Below, in pieces: positions 46,182 to 55,657 of a stretch of 64,000 nucleotides of DNA. The notes beneath the pieces are model-generated. The model saw only the letters and a program-made list of their open reading frames with translations. It made no database searches and was not told the DNA's origin. This DNA comes from an uncultured Commensalibacter sp. (lineage in GTDB: Bacteria; Pseudomonadota; Alphaproteobacteria; Acetobacterales; Acetobacteraceae): NCBI GenBank assembly GCA_945266285.1, contig CALYOP010000003.1, positions 220,709-284,708 of the forward strand. The letters run 5' to 3'. Numbering within the stretch: the first letter of the stretch is position 1; the number at the start of each line of letters is the position of its first letter. The position numbers and the translations under genes are program-made.

Positions 46182-47579
46182 ATGCACGCTACGACGACTT
46201 CAAGCTATTTTCCTATTTCCTTGCGTATGAACGGTGTTAAAATCCTTATCGTCGGGGGCGGGTTAATCGCAGCACGTAAAATCCGCTTTCTTTTGGAAAA
46301 ACAAGCTATTATTGAAGTTTTCGCTAATGATTTATGCGCAGGCATCAAACAGTGGAAACAAGAAAATCGTTTAAAATTCTTGGGCCCCTTACCTGATGAA
46401 TCACGCCTAAAAGATCATATGCGGCAATGCCGTCTGGTTTTCGCAGCAACAGATGATCATGCAAAAAACGCCGAAATTGCCGAATGGGCCAATTCCTGCA
46501 ACATCCTGGTCTGTGCCATTGATGATCCGCATGCTTCCAATTTCATTACACCCGCAATCATTGACCGCGATCCAGTACAAATTGCAGTTTCAACCGGGGG
46601 AACGGCCCCTGTTTTAGCACGACGCCTACGTGAAACAATTGAAGGATTATTTAACCATACCACCGGAAAAATTGCCCTTTTTATGGGAAAGTATCGAAGC
46701 ATGGTACGGAATGCCTGTCCGGATCTTAAACAACGCCAACGACTCTGGGAAAATTTCCTTGATGGACCCGGTGGCGCAGCATTACACCAAGGCTATGAAA
46801 AAAAGGCCTTGGATCATCTTCAATTATTGCTGGATTATCAAAAACCGCTTCAAGGCGAAGTCTATCTGATTGGGGCTGGGCCTGGTGACCCTGATCTTTT
46901 AACGCTTAAAGCGCTTCATTATCTGCAAAATGCGGATACGATTTTATATGATCGTTTATTATCGCCAGAAATTTTGCAACGTGCCCGTCGGGATGCCAAT
47001 CTGATTTTTGTTGGGAAACAGAAATCCCAACATCGTTTTTCGCAAGATGAAATTAATCATTTATTGATTGAACACGCCCAAAAAGGGGAACGCGTTGTGC
47101 GGTTAAAAGGCGGTGACCCCTTAATTTTTGGTCGTGGTGGCGAAGAAATCGAAGCGCTTGCCAAAGCACAAATCCCATTTCAGATCATTCCTGGTGTTAC
47201 AGCTGCCAATGGATGCGCCGCTTATGCCAATATACCGCTTACCCATCGGGATTGTGCACAAAGTTGTATCTTTATAACGGGTCATGCCAAAAAAGATGGA
47301 ACGTTGGATTTGCCATGGAAAAGCGTAATCCGTCCCAATCAGACCGTTGTCATTTATATGGGGTTGGAATCCCTATCCTATCTATGCAAATGTCTGATTC
47401 AAGAAGGCTTACCCCCAAATTGGCCAGCCGCAATCGTCGAAAATGGAACCTTGCCTGAACAGCGTGTTATCGCCGGGACTTTGGCAAATTTACCAGAAAA
47501 AGTGCTTCAAGCAGGATTAAAAAGCCCGGCTTTAACCTTTATTGGTGAAGTTGTCTTGCATCGGAAAATATCGACTTAA
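46182..47579 (+). CDS. cysG: Siroheme synthase CysG (trifunctional)
   Basis: Makes siroheme from uroporphyrinogen III by methylation, oxidation and iron insertion. 465 residues. The N-terminal CysGB part has ILIVGGGLIAARKIRFLL, FAATDDHAKNAEIAEWA, and IDDPHASNFITPAII with the catalytic Asp, followed by STGGTAPVLARRLRE. The C-terminal methyltransferase has VYLIGAGPGDPDLLTLKAL, LYDRLLSPEIL, VRLKGGDPLIFGRGGEE and PGVTAANGCAAY. AGG lies before the ATG. The stop overlaps the convergent CopD-like gene by 4 bp. No sulfite reductase gene is in view. Confidence 0.96.
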   Translation: MHATTTSSYFPISLRMNGVKILIVGGGLIAARKIRFLLEKQAIIEVFANDLCAGIKQWKQENRLKFLGPLPDESRLKDHMRQCRLVFAATDDHAKNAEIAEWANSCNILVCAIDDPHASNFITPAIIDRDPVQIAVSTGGTAPVLARRLRETIEGLFNHTTGKIALFMGKYRSMVRNACPDLKQRQRLWENFLDGPGGAALHQGYEKKALDHLQLLLDYQKPLQGEVYLIGAGPGDPDLLTLKALHYLQNADTILYDRLLSPEILQRARRDANLIFVGKQKSQHRFSQDEINHLLIEHAQKGERVVRLKGGDPLIFGRGGEEIEALAKAQIPFQIIPGVTAANGCAAYANIPLTHRDCAQSCIFITGHAKKDGTLDLPWKSVIRPNQTVVIYMGLESLSYLCKCLIQEGLPPNWPAAIVENGTLPEQRVIAGTLANLPEKVLQAGLKSPALTFIGEVVLHRKIST

Positions 47580-48052
47580 AAAAGATTATAGCCAATGCTT
47601 CCCATAACCGCACCCGCAACGGTAATCAGGCTTAGCGTCAATAAAATCCAGTGCATTATCTGAACACGGTAATAAGTTTTATCAGGATTTTGTTCGGCAT
47701 CATGGGCAAATTTACGATTCAAAACAAAGGGTTCTAGAACGAACAACATAACCGTGAAAATCAACCAAACGGTTACCATGGCATGTAACCACCAAAATCC
47801 ACTTTGATGAAAACGATCCCATAAATTAAGCCGCCATATCATGTAAAATCCGGACATCCCTGCAATCAGGGTTGTAATCCGTGCTTGCATAGCGAAACGA
47901 TGTTCAATTTTATGAAAAATCTTCATCTGTTGATCAGAAGGGAAATTTTTCCGTATTGATGGTAACAAAATGGTTGTCACCATACACACACCACCGATCC
48001 AAATCACAACGGCCAAAACGTGAAGTGCTCGGGCAATGGCATAATCGGTCAT
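47576..48052 (-). CDS. CopD-like four-helix membrane protein
   Basis: 158 residues with four predicted membrane helices. The first carries RALHVLAVVIWIGGVCMV, where the His and Trp are typical of CopD, HemJ and related heme- or copper-handling membrane proteins. His also recurs in later helices (WWLHAM, QIMHWI). It is probably a CopD-family member, but without CopC or oxidase neighbours the role cannot be set. grxB lies upstream on the same strand, with a terminator between. Confidence 0.65.
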   Translation of the reverse strand: MTDYAIARALHVLAVVIWIGGVCMVTTILLPSIRKNFPSDQQMKIFHKIEHRFAMQARITTLIAGMSGFYMIWRLNLWDRFHQSGFWWLHAMVTVWLIFTVMLFVLEPFVLNRKFAHDAEQNPDKTYYRVQIMHWILLTLSLITVAGAVMGSIGYNLF

Positions 48053-48077
48053 AAGTTACCTCTTTTAAAATTAAACA

Positions 48078-48108
48078 TCAAAAAAGATGTACAATATTTA
48101 CATCTTTT
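48078..48108 (-). terminator. Rho-independent terminator after grxB
   Basis: AAAAGATGTA pairs with TACATCTTTT (10 bp, 7-base loop), followed on the minus strand by TTTTTTG. It is about 57 bases past the grxB stop. Confidence 0.7.
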
Positions 48109-48164
48109 AAAACAAAGAACCTGAATATACAAATTTTAATTGCTATTTTATCGATGAATAAACC

Positions 48165-48815
48165 TCAATTCGCATAACAATCATGAAGCGGGATAGAACA
48201 TGCCTCCGATGCCGTTTGACGCCAAAGTTCGACTTGCGGGCCATAATTTAACCCCTTAACGATCGATAATGAATGTAATTGGGCAAACAGGGTAAAATCT
48301 TCAAAAGCCAAAGTACGGTCTTTATCCAATAAAGGATAATCTTTTAATAAAACTTCCAACGCATCCAAAGCCATTTGAGCACGACGTGTTAATGCCGGAT
48401 CCGCCAGATCAGAAACAAAACCCCGACCGGATGGATCTTTGCTTTTATGGAAATAATCGCGTGCTTCATCGGTACTAAATTCAGCAAAAGGTGCTCTTAC
48501 CCACCGCGGATAAGCAAGCCGATAGATAAACCGTTCAACCGTATTCACCCAATGCGCAATGGTTTCCTGGGTCAGTTGCGTGATTTTTGGTGTATCCTTT
48601 TCATTATCAATATACTGAACGATATCAAGGCTTTCGGGCATATATAATCCCGGTTTATATTCCAATACAGGCAACATTTTGCGACCGATCATCTGCATCG
48701 GAGTTTGAACATCATTATATAACAGCGTTTCAACATTAACGGGATGATCTTTAAGAGCGAATATCATTTTTGCAATTACACAAAAAGGACAATGTTCATA
48801 AATATAGAGTTTCAT
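48165..48815 (-). CDS. grxB: Glutaredoxin 2 (GrxB)
   Basis: GST-like glutaredoxin of 216 residues. The active site CPFC sits at residues 9-12 in YEHCPFCVIAKM. The thioredoxin-like N-terminal domain continues with RKMLPVLEYKPGLYMPESLD (cis-Pro segment), and the C-terminal all-helical domain includes FEDFTLFAQLHSLSIVKGL. Reduces disulfides with glutathione in the cytoplasm. Monocistronic, with a terminator after it. Confidence 0.95.
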   Translation of the reverse strand: MKLYIYEHCPFCVIAKMIFALKDHPVNVETLLYNDVQTPMQMIGRKMLPVLEYKPGLYMPESLDIVQYIDNEKDTPKITQLTQETIAHWVNTVERFIYRLAYPRWVRAPFAEFSTDEARDYFHKSKDPSGRGFVSDLADPALTRRAQMALDALEVLLKDYPLLDKDRTLAFEDFTLFAQLHSLSIVKGLNYGPQVELWRQTASEACSIPLHDCYAN

Positions 48816-48980
48816 GACGCTTTTTGGCCTTAGTTTATCTCTAACATTTCGTTAACCATAACACGTTATCATATAAGAATAGCATTATTTATTCAGCCTC
48901 TGGATTAAAAAATCAAACTTGATCTTTCCTGCTATACGTTGTTGCAACTATATAATTATAATAGGATAATGAATTATTCC

Positions 48981-49493
48981 ATGAAAAAGAGAAATACGAT
49001 GTTTCACCAAAAATCAAATTTTGTCCGTATTTTATCCTGTTGTTTTGCAATAGCTATTGCTTCTTCGGCAACGGCCTTTGCCCAGACGAAAAATAAAAAA
49101 ATTCCATGGCCAGAACCTGAAAAAGGTTACAAACGGCTTGTTATTGATCTGCCAGCACGAAAAACAGAAGCCGATTTTTTCATTGAATTATTGCCGGGAA
49201 AAACACAAAACGTTGATTGTAACCACCACATAATCAGCGGAAAAATGGAAGAAAAAACATTAGAAGGCTGGGGTTACAATTATTATGTATTACGCAATGT
49301 CGGTGAGATGGCTTCGACAATGATGGCCTGTCCTAATCACACCCTTAAGAAAACTTTTGTGTATATTCATTCCACATTCCACCCTATCCCCTATAATAGC
49401 TTGCTTCCCATCGTAGTTTACGTCCCCAAAGATGTTGAATTGCATTACAAACTTTGGTTGGGGGTCAAAGAAGAAACGGTTTCAGAACCGTAA
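48981..49493 (+). CDS. eco: Ecotin, periplasmic serine protease inhibitor
   Basis: Dimeric inhibitor of trypsin-like, chymotrypsin-like and elastase-like serine proteases. The mature part matches ecotin along its length: [50 protein letters not shown] and [11 protein letters not shown]. The reactive loop STMMACP keeps the Met P1 of E. coli ecotin and the disulfide Cys pair. The signal peptide ends ATAFAQ. Starts at 48969, 48981 and 48999 are all possible and none has a clear ribosome site. It precedes the GH31 gene by 62 bp on the same strand. Confidence 0.93.
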   Translation: MKKRNTMFHQKSNFVRILSCCFAIAIASSATAFAQTKNKKIPWPEPEKGYKRLVIDLPARKTEADFFIELLPGKTQNVDCNHHIISGKMEEKTLEGWGYNYYVLRNVGEMASTMMACPNHTLKKTFVYIHSTFHPIPYNSLLPIVVYVPKDVELHYKLWLGVKEETVSEP

Positions 49494-49555
49494 AATGTAA
49501 ATAAGTGAAATAGTACTATAATTGAATATCTTCCTTTTGAGCGTTAGGCATTTTT

Positions 49556-52126
49556 ATGAAAAGTAAGCGTTTTTATTATTTATTGGCTACAGCCTTGGTT
49601 GCAGCTATGGGGTCTGCAGGTTTTATGGTCAAAAATGCCAATGCTCAACAAACGGAAAATAAACAATCTGGACTATTTCAACGCGTTACCGATTTGCCAA
49701 ATGGTATCGAACTTAAAAAAGGGCCAATCGTCCTTTTGGTTTTGGCATTACGGGATGATACCATTCGTATTCGTATTGCTCAGGATGGCCAGATTCCTGA
49801 AGATGCATCATGGGCCGCACTTCAATCTTCTCGCAACACAAGCGTGAATGTAACCCCCATTAATGGTAATGATTATCTTGGTTTTACCACATCAGCATTG
49901 CAGGTAAAAATTGCGACACAAACAGGTGCCATTAGTGTCTTTGACAAAGATGGACAACCGATCTTAGAAGATGCAAAACAAACCCCTTTTGTCAAAGAAG
50001 AAAACGGTTTTCGTTTGGTTAAAAAGCTTCCCGAAAATCTTCATATTGTTGGGCTGGGGGATAAGCCGGGCCCGCTGGATCGTCGGGGTTATGTTTTTCA
50101 AAACTGGAATACTGATTTTTACCTTTTTCAGGAACGTGAAGATCCAACCTATCATACCATTCCCTTTTTTATGGGTTTCAAAGATGGAAAGACCTATGGG
50201 GTCTTTATGGATAATACATGGCGTTCCGTATTCGATTTTGGGGTAAATCAGAAAGATGTTATGTCATTTGGTGCTGATAACGGTCCAATTGATTATTATG
50301 TTTTTGCTGGCCCTTCATCGAAAAACGTCATTGAAGCTTATAGCTGGCTTGTCGGGCGGCCTCCACTTCCCCCTAAATGGTCTTTTGGCTATCAACAATC
50401 CCGTTATTCTTATGCCAATGAAAAATTAGTACGCAATATCATCGCCCAGATGCGTGCCAATAAAATCCCTTGTGATGTTATCTGGTTCGATATTGATGCC
50501 TTGTATAAACATCGTGCTTTTCAAATTGATAAAACCGCTTTCCCGGATTTTAAAAAACTGATTGCCGATCTGCACGATCAAGGAATTAAAAGCGTTCTCG
50601 TTTCTGATCCTCATATCGCCTATATACCTGAAGGTGGTTATGACCCCTACGATATCGGCAGTATTCAAAAAGACACTTTTGTCCAGAATAAAGACCATAA
50701 AGATTTTGTTGGCAATGTATGGCCCGGACCCTCTGTCTTTCCAGATGTAACCAACCAGATTGCCCGGGCTTATTGGGGGGATTTGTTTCAAAATTTATAT
50801 TTAAACGATAATGTTGATGGTTTCTGGAATGACATGAATGAACCTTCTGTATTCAATGGCGCCAACAAGACCATGCCTTTGGACAATATCCATAAAATTA
50901 ATCAGGACGGATTCCAACCCCGTACCGCCACACATGAAGAAATTCACAATGTTTACGGCCAACTTATTGCCCGCGCCACCTATGACGGATTGCTAAGGAT
51001 AAAGCAAAATCAACGCCCCTTTATCATGCATAGGGCTTCTTATGCTGGTGGACAACGTTATGGTGCAACCTGGACAGGGGATAATACTTCAAGTTGGAAT
51101 CATTTAAGGCTTGGCACACCAATGCTTCTAAGTCTCGGATTAAGCGGGTTCCCCTATGCTGGTGATAATCTGGGCGGATTTATTTATTCCCCTTCTGCAG
51201 ACTTACTTACAAGATGGTTGCAAATCGGCATGTTTAACCCAATCGCCGATAATCATACGGATAAAGAAACCCGTATGCAGGAACCTTGGGTCGACGGGAA
51301 AAAACATTTGGATATCCGGCGTCATTTCATCGAAGACCGTTATCGGTTAATGCCTTATATCTATACCATTGCTGAAGAAGCCAGCCGTACGGGCATTCCC
51401 ATGATGCGGCCATTATTTATGGAATTTCCTGATGCTGCTGGAGGAATGCTTGATTTACAGGCTTCACAGGAATTTATGTGGGGTTCCAGAATTCTGGTCG
51501 CACCAGCACCTTTTGGAGAACAGGTCAATCCTTACAAAATTATTCTCCCACCTGGAGAATGGTATGATTACTGGACGGGCGAAAAAATCGACATTGAACA
51601 TACAAAAATAGCCGAATTTGTTGCCAATAGTGGAATTACGACTACTCTTAAAGGGAAAACAACCACCTTATCCCATGAAATTATGGAACAACCGGTTTTG
51701 GATCATTTACCTGTTTTTGTCAGAGCAGGCAGTATTATCCCGCGTCAACCTTTGGTTCAAAATACTTCGCAAATGCCAAAAGGGCCGCTTTCACTTTACG
51801 TTTATAATGGTTCTGGACAAGGTAGTATTTATTTAGATGACGGGATTAGCTTTGCTTATAAACAAGGCAACTATTTCCGCCAAAACTTCAATATTGAACA
51901 TATATCCGATACACAATTAAAACTTATACTACAAAAACCAGAAGGCCCGTTTAAACCTTGGTGGAAGCAAATTCAGGTCACTTTGTATGGGGTCTATTCA
52001 AAAAATAATCAAATTCATATTGAAGGAGCAAAAGCTCAAGATATAAAATATGACCCTATTCGTCATAGTTTAACTTTTGGTCTTCCCTATTCTACAAATC
52101 AAATAAATCTGATTATTCAATTATGA
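49556..52126 (+). CDS. Secreted GH31 alpha-glucosidase
   Basis: Glycoside hydrolase family 31, 856 residues, with a signal peptide (about 1-31, ending ANAQ). The nucleophile Asp426 lies in the DGFWNDMNEPSVF signature; the acid/base Asp509 lies in WTGDNTSSW. PPLPPKWSFGYQQSRYSY opens the catalytic barrel, and IWFDIDAL is the next conserved strand. The C-terminal beta domains end with DDGISFAYKQGNYFR. The likely substrates are alpha-1,4 oligosaccharides or sucrose-like sugars from diet; specificity cannot be read. It follows the ecotin gene. Confidence 0.94.
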   Translation: MKSKRFYYLLATALVAAMGSAGFMVKNANAQQTENKQSGLFQRVTDLPNGIELKKGPIVLLVLALRDDTIRIRIAQDGQIPEDASWAALQSSRNTSVNVTPINGNDYLGFTTSALQVKIATQTGAISVFDKDGQPILEDAKQTPFVKEENGFRLVKKLPENLHIVGLGDKPGPLDRRGYVFQNWNTDFYLFQEREDPTYHTIPFFMGFKDGKTYGVFMDNTWRSVFDFGVNQKDVMSFGADNGPIDYYVFAGPSSKNVIEAYSWLVGRPPLPPKWSFGYQQSRYSYANEKLVRNIIAQMRANKIPCDVIWFDIDALYKHRAFQIDKTAFPDFKKLIADLHDQGIKSVLVSDPHIAYIPEGGYDPYDIGSIQKDTFVQNKDHKDFVGNVWPGPSVFPDVTNQIARAYWGDLFQNLYLNDNVDGFWNDMNEPSVFNGANKTMPLDNIHKINQDGFQPRTATHEEIHNVYGQLIARATYDGLLRIKQNQRPFIMHRASYAGGQRYGATWTGDNTSSWNHLRLGTPMLLSLGLSGFPYAGDNLGGFIYSPSADLLTRWLQIGMFNPIADNHTDKETRMQEPWVDGKKHLDIRRHFIEDRYRLMPYIYTIAEEASRTGIPMMRPLFMEFPDAAGGMLDLQASQEFMWGSRILVAPAPFGEQVNPYKIILPPGEWYDYWTGEKIDIEHTKIAEFVANSGITTTLKGKTTTLSHEIMEQPVLDHLPVFVRAGSIIPRQPLVQNTSQMPKGPLSLYVYNGSGQGSIYLDDGISFAYKQGNYFRQNFNIEHISDTQLKLILQKPEGPFKPWWKQIQVTLYGVYSKNNQIHIEGAKAQDIKYDPIRHSLTFGLPYSTNQINLIIQL

Positions 52127-52210
52127 CAATTTTATAATAATCTCTACATTGTAGAATTCGCATTTCTCTTTATAAATACTTTTTTTGGAAAAGAAATATT
52201 GGAGACTAAA

Positions 52211-52960
52211 TTGAAGGGGCAGCTTCCGATACATATCATCCATATGGAACAAAATGTAGAACGTCTGGCTACATTTAAACTGGTTAATGCGCATTTATCG
52301 GACAGATGCTCTCTTTTTTCTGCCATAGATGGAAAAAAGATACCCAGACGGGAACTCGTTTTAAGCAATATCATTAGCGAAAATAATATATATGGGCCTG
52401 CAGCCCTTGGTATTATGCTTTCGCATTTGCATCTTTGGAAATTAGCCGAAGAAAGTGGTGAGAACATCACCATTATGGAAGATGATATCATAACTCATCC
52501 GCAATTTTTTGAAATACAGCAAGGTGTTCTTCGAAAATTATCCGATTTTGACATGATAATATGGGGGTGTAACTATGACTGGCCCATTCAAGTCCAACCA
52601 ATAGACGGTTTTCCACCAGCCACCTTCTTTAGTATTCGAAATTATTGGAAGGATGACGAACCAAACGTCCATTTTAGTTTTGATTATCCCAAATTTATCG
52701 AAACGCCCATAAAATCCTCAGCAATGCGTGTCAAATCTTGTGCTGGAACCTGTTGCTATACGATTTCTCCCGAAGGAGGCAAGAAATTGCTTAACCTTTG
52801 TTTACCCATTGGAAATATTTCATCATTCAATATAGGGGCCGATAAAGCAAGAAACTGGCTAAATACGGGAATCGATGTGGAAATCAATCGCCATTTTGAT
52901 CAACTTAAAGCCTATTTAGCTTGTCCATTGATCGCCTTTACACTGAACAGCAAAAATTAG
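52211..52960 (+). CDS. GT25-family glycosyltransferase (LPS type), copy 1
   Basis: About 249 residues. The start is probably TTG at 52211 because GGAG lies six bases upstream; a TTG at 52199 is the other choice. GT25 features are the N-terminal LPIHIIHMEQNVERL, LFSAIDGKKIPRRELV, ALGIMLSHLHLWKLA, and TIMEDDIITHPQFF with the acidic metal-site pair. AGTCCYTISPEGGKKLL follows. These enzymes add hexoses to lipooligosaccharide. A paralogue lies about 630 bp downstream. Confidence 0.85.
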   Translation: MKGQLPIHIIHMEQNVERLATFKLVNAHLSDRCSLFSAIDGKKIPRRELVLSNIISENNIYGPAALGIMLSHLHLWKLAEESGENITIMEDDIITHPQFFEIQQGVLRKLSDFDMIIWGCNYDWPIQVQPIDGFPPATFFSIRNYWKDDEPNVHFSFDYPKFIETPIKSSAMRVKSCAGTCCYTISPEGGKKLLNLCLPIGNISSFNIGADKARNWLNTGIDVEINRHFDQLKAYLACPLIAFTLNSKN

Positions 52961-53592
52961 CGAAACGTAATCGAACACTATCAATTCACATCGTTCATCG
53001 CGTCCATTAACTTTAGAATCCTTAAAAGATTAGGAATTAATTGATGTATTCCACGAAGAATACATCTATTTTTTTTCGTTAATGGCAAATTTATTTATTC
53101 CCAAAATATAAAGCCATCGTTCAAAACGATTTTTAATGCAGATCGTGTCTGCAAAAGCCTGTAACGCTTTATAAAAACAATAAAAAAATCTCCTCGGATT
53201 GCCTTCTTATTCATGCATAGCACCGCTCATAACAGCTTAATGTCTTCCAAATAAATCATCTTATAAAAAAATAATAATCATAACCCCTGTCGATTTTTCT
53301 AGATAAAATCGTTAATTTTTTTGATAAAAAGTTACAAAAAATCGTAAAAACTATTAATATTTCATATATTTTTATTTTATAGTAAAAACAAATATAAAAT
53401 ATATAAGTAATAATACTTTTATTACATAAATAAATCATTATATAAATTCATTTATAATAAAAAGAATAATAAAACAAAATATGACGTTGAAATCATACGA
53501 CGTTATGATAGATTTATAAGATTATTGTTTGACATATAATTTCTATACCATTATCTTCACCAATACATTAACAATTTGTGGACTAGAATTCC
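52961..53592. other. Gene-free AT-rich region between the two GT25 genes
   Basis: About 630 bases. It contains the terminator at 53043-53076, then very AT-rich DNA without a plausible gene. A 16-base word at 53152-53167 recurs at 57475-57490, both outside genes. Confidence 0.6.
53043..53076 (+). terminator. Rho-independent terminator after GT25 copy 1
   Basis: GATGTATTC pairs with GAATACATC around a 6-base loop, followed by TATTTTTTTT. A strong intrinsic terminator about 80 bases past the stop. Confidence 0.85.
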
Positions 53593-54336
53593 GTGAATAC
53601 TTTACCCGTATATGTTATTAACTTGGCTCGCCAACCGGAACGGTTAGAGAAATTCAAACAAATTAATGATTTTATTTCTGAAAAGATTAACGTTTTTCCT
53701 GCTGTTGACGGTAAGCTCGTTCCAAGAAGATCAATCGTTCTAAAAGGTATTATTGGTGAAAATAATATCTACACACCCCATGCAATTGGTGTTTTGTTAT
53801 CACACTTAAATTTATGGGAAATAGCCGTAAATAGTGATTATGGAATCACCATAATGGAAGATGATGCCATCATTCACAAAAGCTTTTTTGAGAAGTCACA
53901 AGCCTTAATCGAGAGCAAACTTGATGATTTTGATATGATTGCATGGGGATATAATTTTGATTGGCCATGCATGCTCGCGCCACCGAACGGCTTAACAACG
54001 CCACAAATGATATTTCCAGGCATCGGCGATCCTGGAAATTGTGAAGGTTTTATTGACAGAGAATTATACCGAAACACTCAACTCGATACAAAATTATTAC
54101 AAGCGCAAATGTTCGCCGGAACCTGTGCCTATACGATTTCTCCAAAAGGAGCTCAAAAGCTAATTGATGAGCTTCTTCCGCTGGATATGTATTTCTATGA
54201 TTTTATTGGTAATAATAATCTCTATTCTTGGAGAGACACCGGCGTTGATATTGGAATGAATAAACTTCGCCACAGTATAAAAAGCTATATCTGTTTTCCG
54301 ATGTTAGTTTATTCACCCAATGAAACACGTAGTTAA
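53593..54336 (+). CDS. GT25-family glycosyltransferase (LPS type), copy 2
   Basis: 247 residues from GTG at 53593. It is clearly paralogous to the preceding copy: LPVYVINLARQPERLEKF, VFPAVDGKLVPRRSIV, AIGVLLSHLNLWEIA, TIMEDDAIIH, FDMIAWGYNFDWP and AGTCAYTISPKGAQKLI align block by block. The middle segment (about 135-175) diverges most, which may reflect another acceptor. Long AT-rich DNA precedes it. A hairpin shared with the convergent MFS gene follows. Confidence 0.87.
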   Translation: MNTLPVYVINLARQPERLEKFKQINDFISEKINVFPAVDGKLVPRRSIVLKGIIGENNIYTPHAIGVLLSHLNLWEIAVNSDYGITIMEDDAIIHKSFFEKSQALIESKLDDFDMIAWGYNFDWPCMLAPPNGLTTPQMIFPGIGDPGNCEGFIDRELYRNTQLDTKLLQAQMFAGTCAYTISPKGAQKLIDELLPLDMYFYDFIGNNNLYSWRDTGVDIGMNKLRHSIKSYICFPMLVYSPNETRS

Positions 54337-54342
54337 TCTAGA

Positions 54343-54371
54343 CTGACTTTGTTATTTCTAAACAAAGTCAG
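54343..54371. terminator. Hairpin at the convergent ends of GT25 copy 2 and the MFS gene
   Basis: An 11-bp stem CTGACTTTGTT/AACAAAGTCAG with a 7-base loop that includes the MFS stop codon. No long T run directly follows, but the stem is strong and well placed for either strand. Confidence 0.6.
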
Positions 54372-55560
54372 GATGGGTTTTTGGAAAAGTTTTCCCTACA
54401 AACATTAAGATAATTAAGCAAATTGCGATCGTTCCTGTCACCATAGCCATCGCAATACCATAATTATTATCGAATTGTGATGCTATAGCGGGCTGCAATA
54501 TCGCGTTAACAGATGCGAATAAATTACCCGTTTGATAAACCAATCCCGATAAAGTGGCTTTGGTTCCTTCGGGCATTAATTCATTCAGATAAGCAGGCAC
54601 AACACCCCAAGCACCCTGAACCATGAATTGGATAATAAAGGCACCAATGCCTAACCCCCATATCGAACTACTAAAGGCCCATAAGGGAATAACTGGGATT
54701 GCCAATACGGCTGCTAACATAATTGCCTGCCTTCTTCCCAGATATTGTGAAATACTGCCAAAAAACAGACCGCCTAGAATCCCAGCAATATTATAGAAGA
54801 TGGCTATTACACTGAATTGTTTATGATCTAAGTGATGATTAACTTCCAAGAATGTTGGATACAGATCCTGCGTTCCGTGGCTAAAGAAATTAAAACAAGT
54901 CATAAGCAATACGGCAAACAGACAAACCACAAAATGATTTTGAATGGTTTTCCATAAAGAGATCGAAGCCGTATGGGTTTTTACAGCCTGCCATGAAGGG
55001 GATTCGGGAACTTTGTAATAGATGAAAATGACCAAAAGGGCAGGCAAAGCCCCTAATATAAACAGGCCTCTCCATCCCAACGCATCTAAAAACAGATAAT
55101 TAACAATAGCAGCAAGCAAGTATCCTGCTGGATATCCGGCTTGAAACATTCCAGAAACGAAACCCCTCTTTTCTTGCGAAATGGTCTCCATCGCTAATGA
55201 CGAAGCAACGCCCCATATTCCCCCCATAGGAATGCCATAAATAAACCGTAATATTAGAAAAATTATTAGATTGGGGGAGAAGGCAGCCAAAAGCCCCATT
55301 GATGTAAAACTTAAAATATTGGCCATAAGCACTGGTTTACGACCGTATTTTTCAGCTGCTCTGCCAAATATAAAAGCCCCAATGGGTCGTGCTGCCAAAG
55401 TAAGGGTCAAGGCAACACTGACAGAAGATAAAGCCGTTGAAAAAGTTTTACTAATTTGCGTAAGAACAAAAACTAAAATAAAGAAATCAAACGCATCTAA
55501 CATCCAACTAGACACACAAGCGAAAACCACATTGCGTTCAGTGCGTGTAAAAGCCTGCAT
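54358..55560 (-). CDS. MFS transporter, sialate/lactate:H+ symporter-like
   Basis: 400 residues with about 12 membrane helices. Marks are WMLDAFDFFILVFVLTQI in helix 1, RPIGAFIFGRAAEKYGRKP with the MFS A-motif, and GIPMGGIWGVASSLAMETIS, a pattern of the sialate:H+ symporter or lactate carrier branch. It may carry lactate, pyruvate or another organic acid; the substrate is not readable. No catabolic operon is adjacent. It is flanked by GT25 copy 2 (convergent) and a phage-type gene. Confidence 0.85.
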   Translation of the reverse strand: MQAFTRTERNVVFACVSSWMLDAFDFFILVFVLTQISKTFSTALSSVSVALTLTLAARPIGAFIFGRAAEKYGRKPVLMANILSFTSMGLLAAFSPNLIIFLILRFIYGIPMGGIWGVASSLAMETISQEKRGFVSGMFQAGYPAGYLLAAIVNYLFLDALGWRGLFILGALPALLVIFIYYKVPESPSWQAVKTHTASISLWKTIQNHFVVCLFAVLLMTCFNFFSHGTQDLYPTFLEVNHHLDHKQFSVIAIFYNIAGILGGLFFGSISQYLGRRQAIMLAAVLAIPVIPLWAFSSSIWGLGIGAFIIQFMVQGAWGVVPAYLNELMPEGTKATLSGLVYQTGNLFASVNAILQPAIASQFDNNYGIAMAMVTGTIAICLIILMFVGKTFPKTHPDFV

Positions 55561-55657
55561 TCCTTAACCCTTTTCATACTGCGTTTTTTTATTTTTCTAA
55601 GCAGATATCAAAAGGTCTGACAAATCTCTTTTCAGTGATGAAATTATTCTTTTTTAT

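Noticed and set aside
53152..53167. A 16-base word shared with 57475-57490 as possible transposon ends or att sites
   Set aside because: A single 16-base match in 64 kb of AT-rich DNA can occur by chance, and no transposase, integrase or longer flanking match was found.
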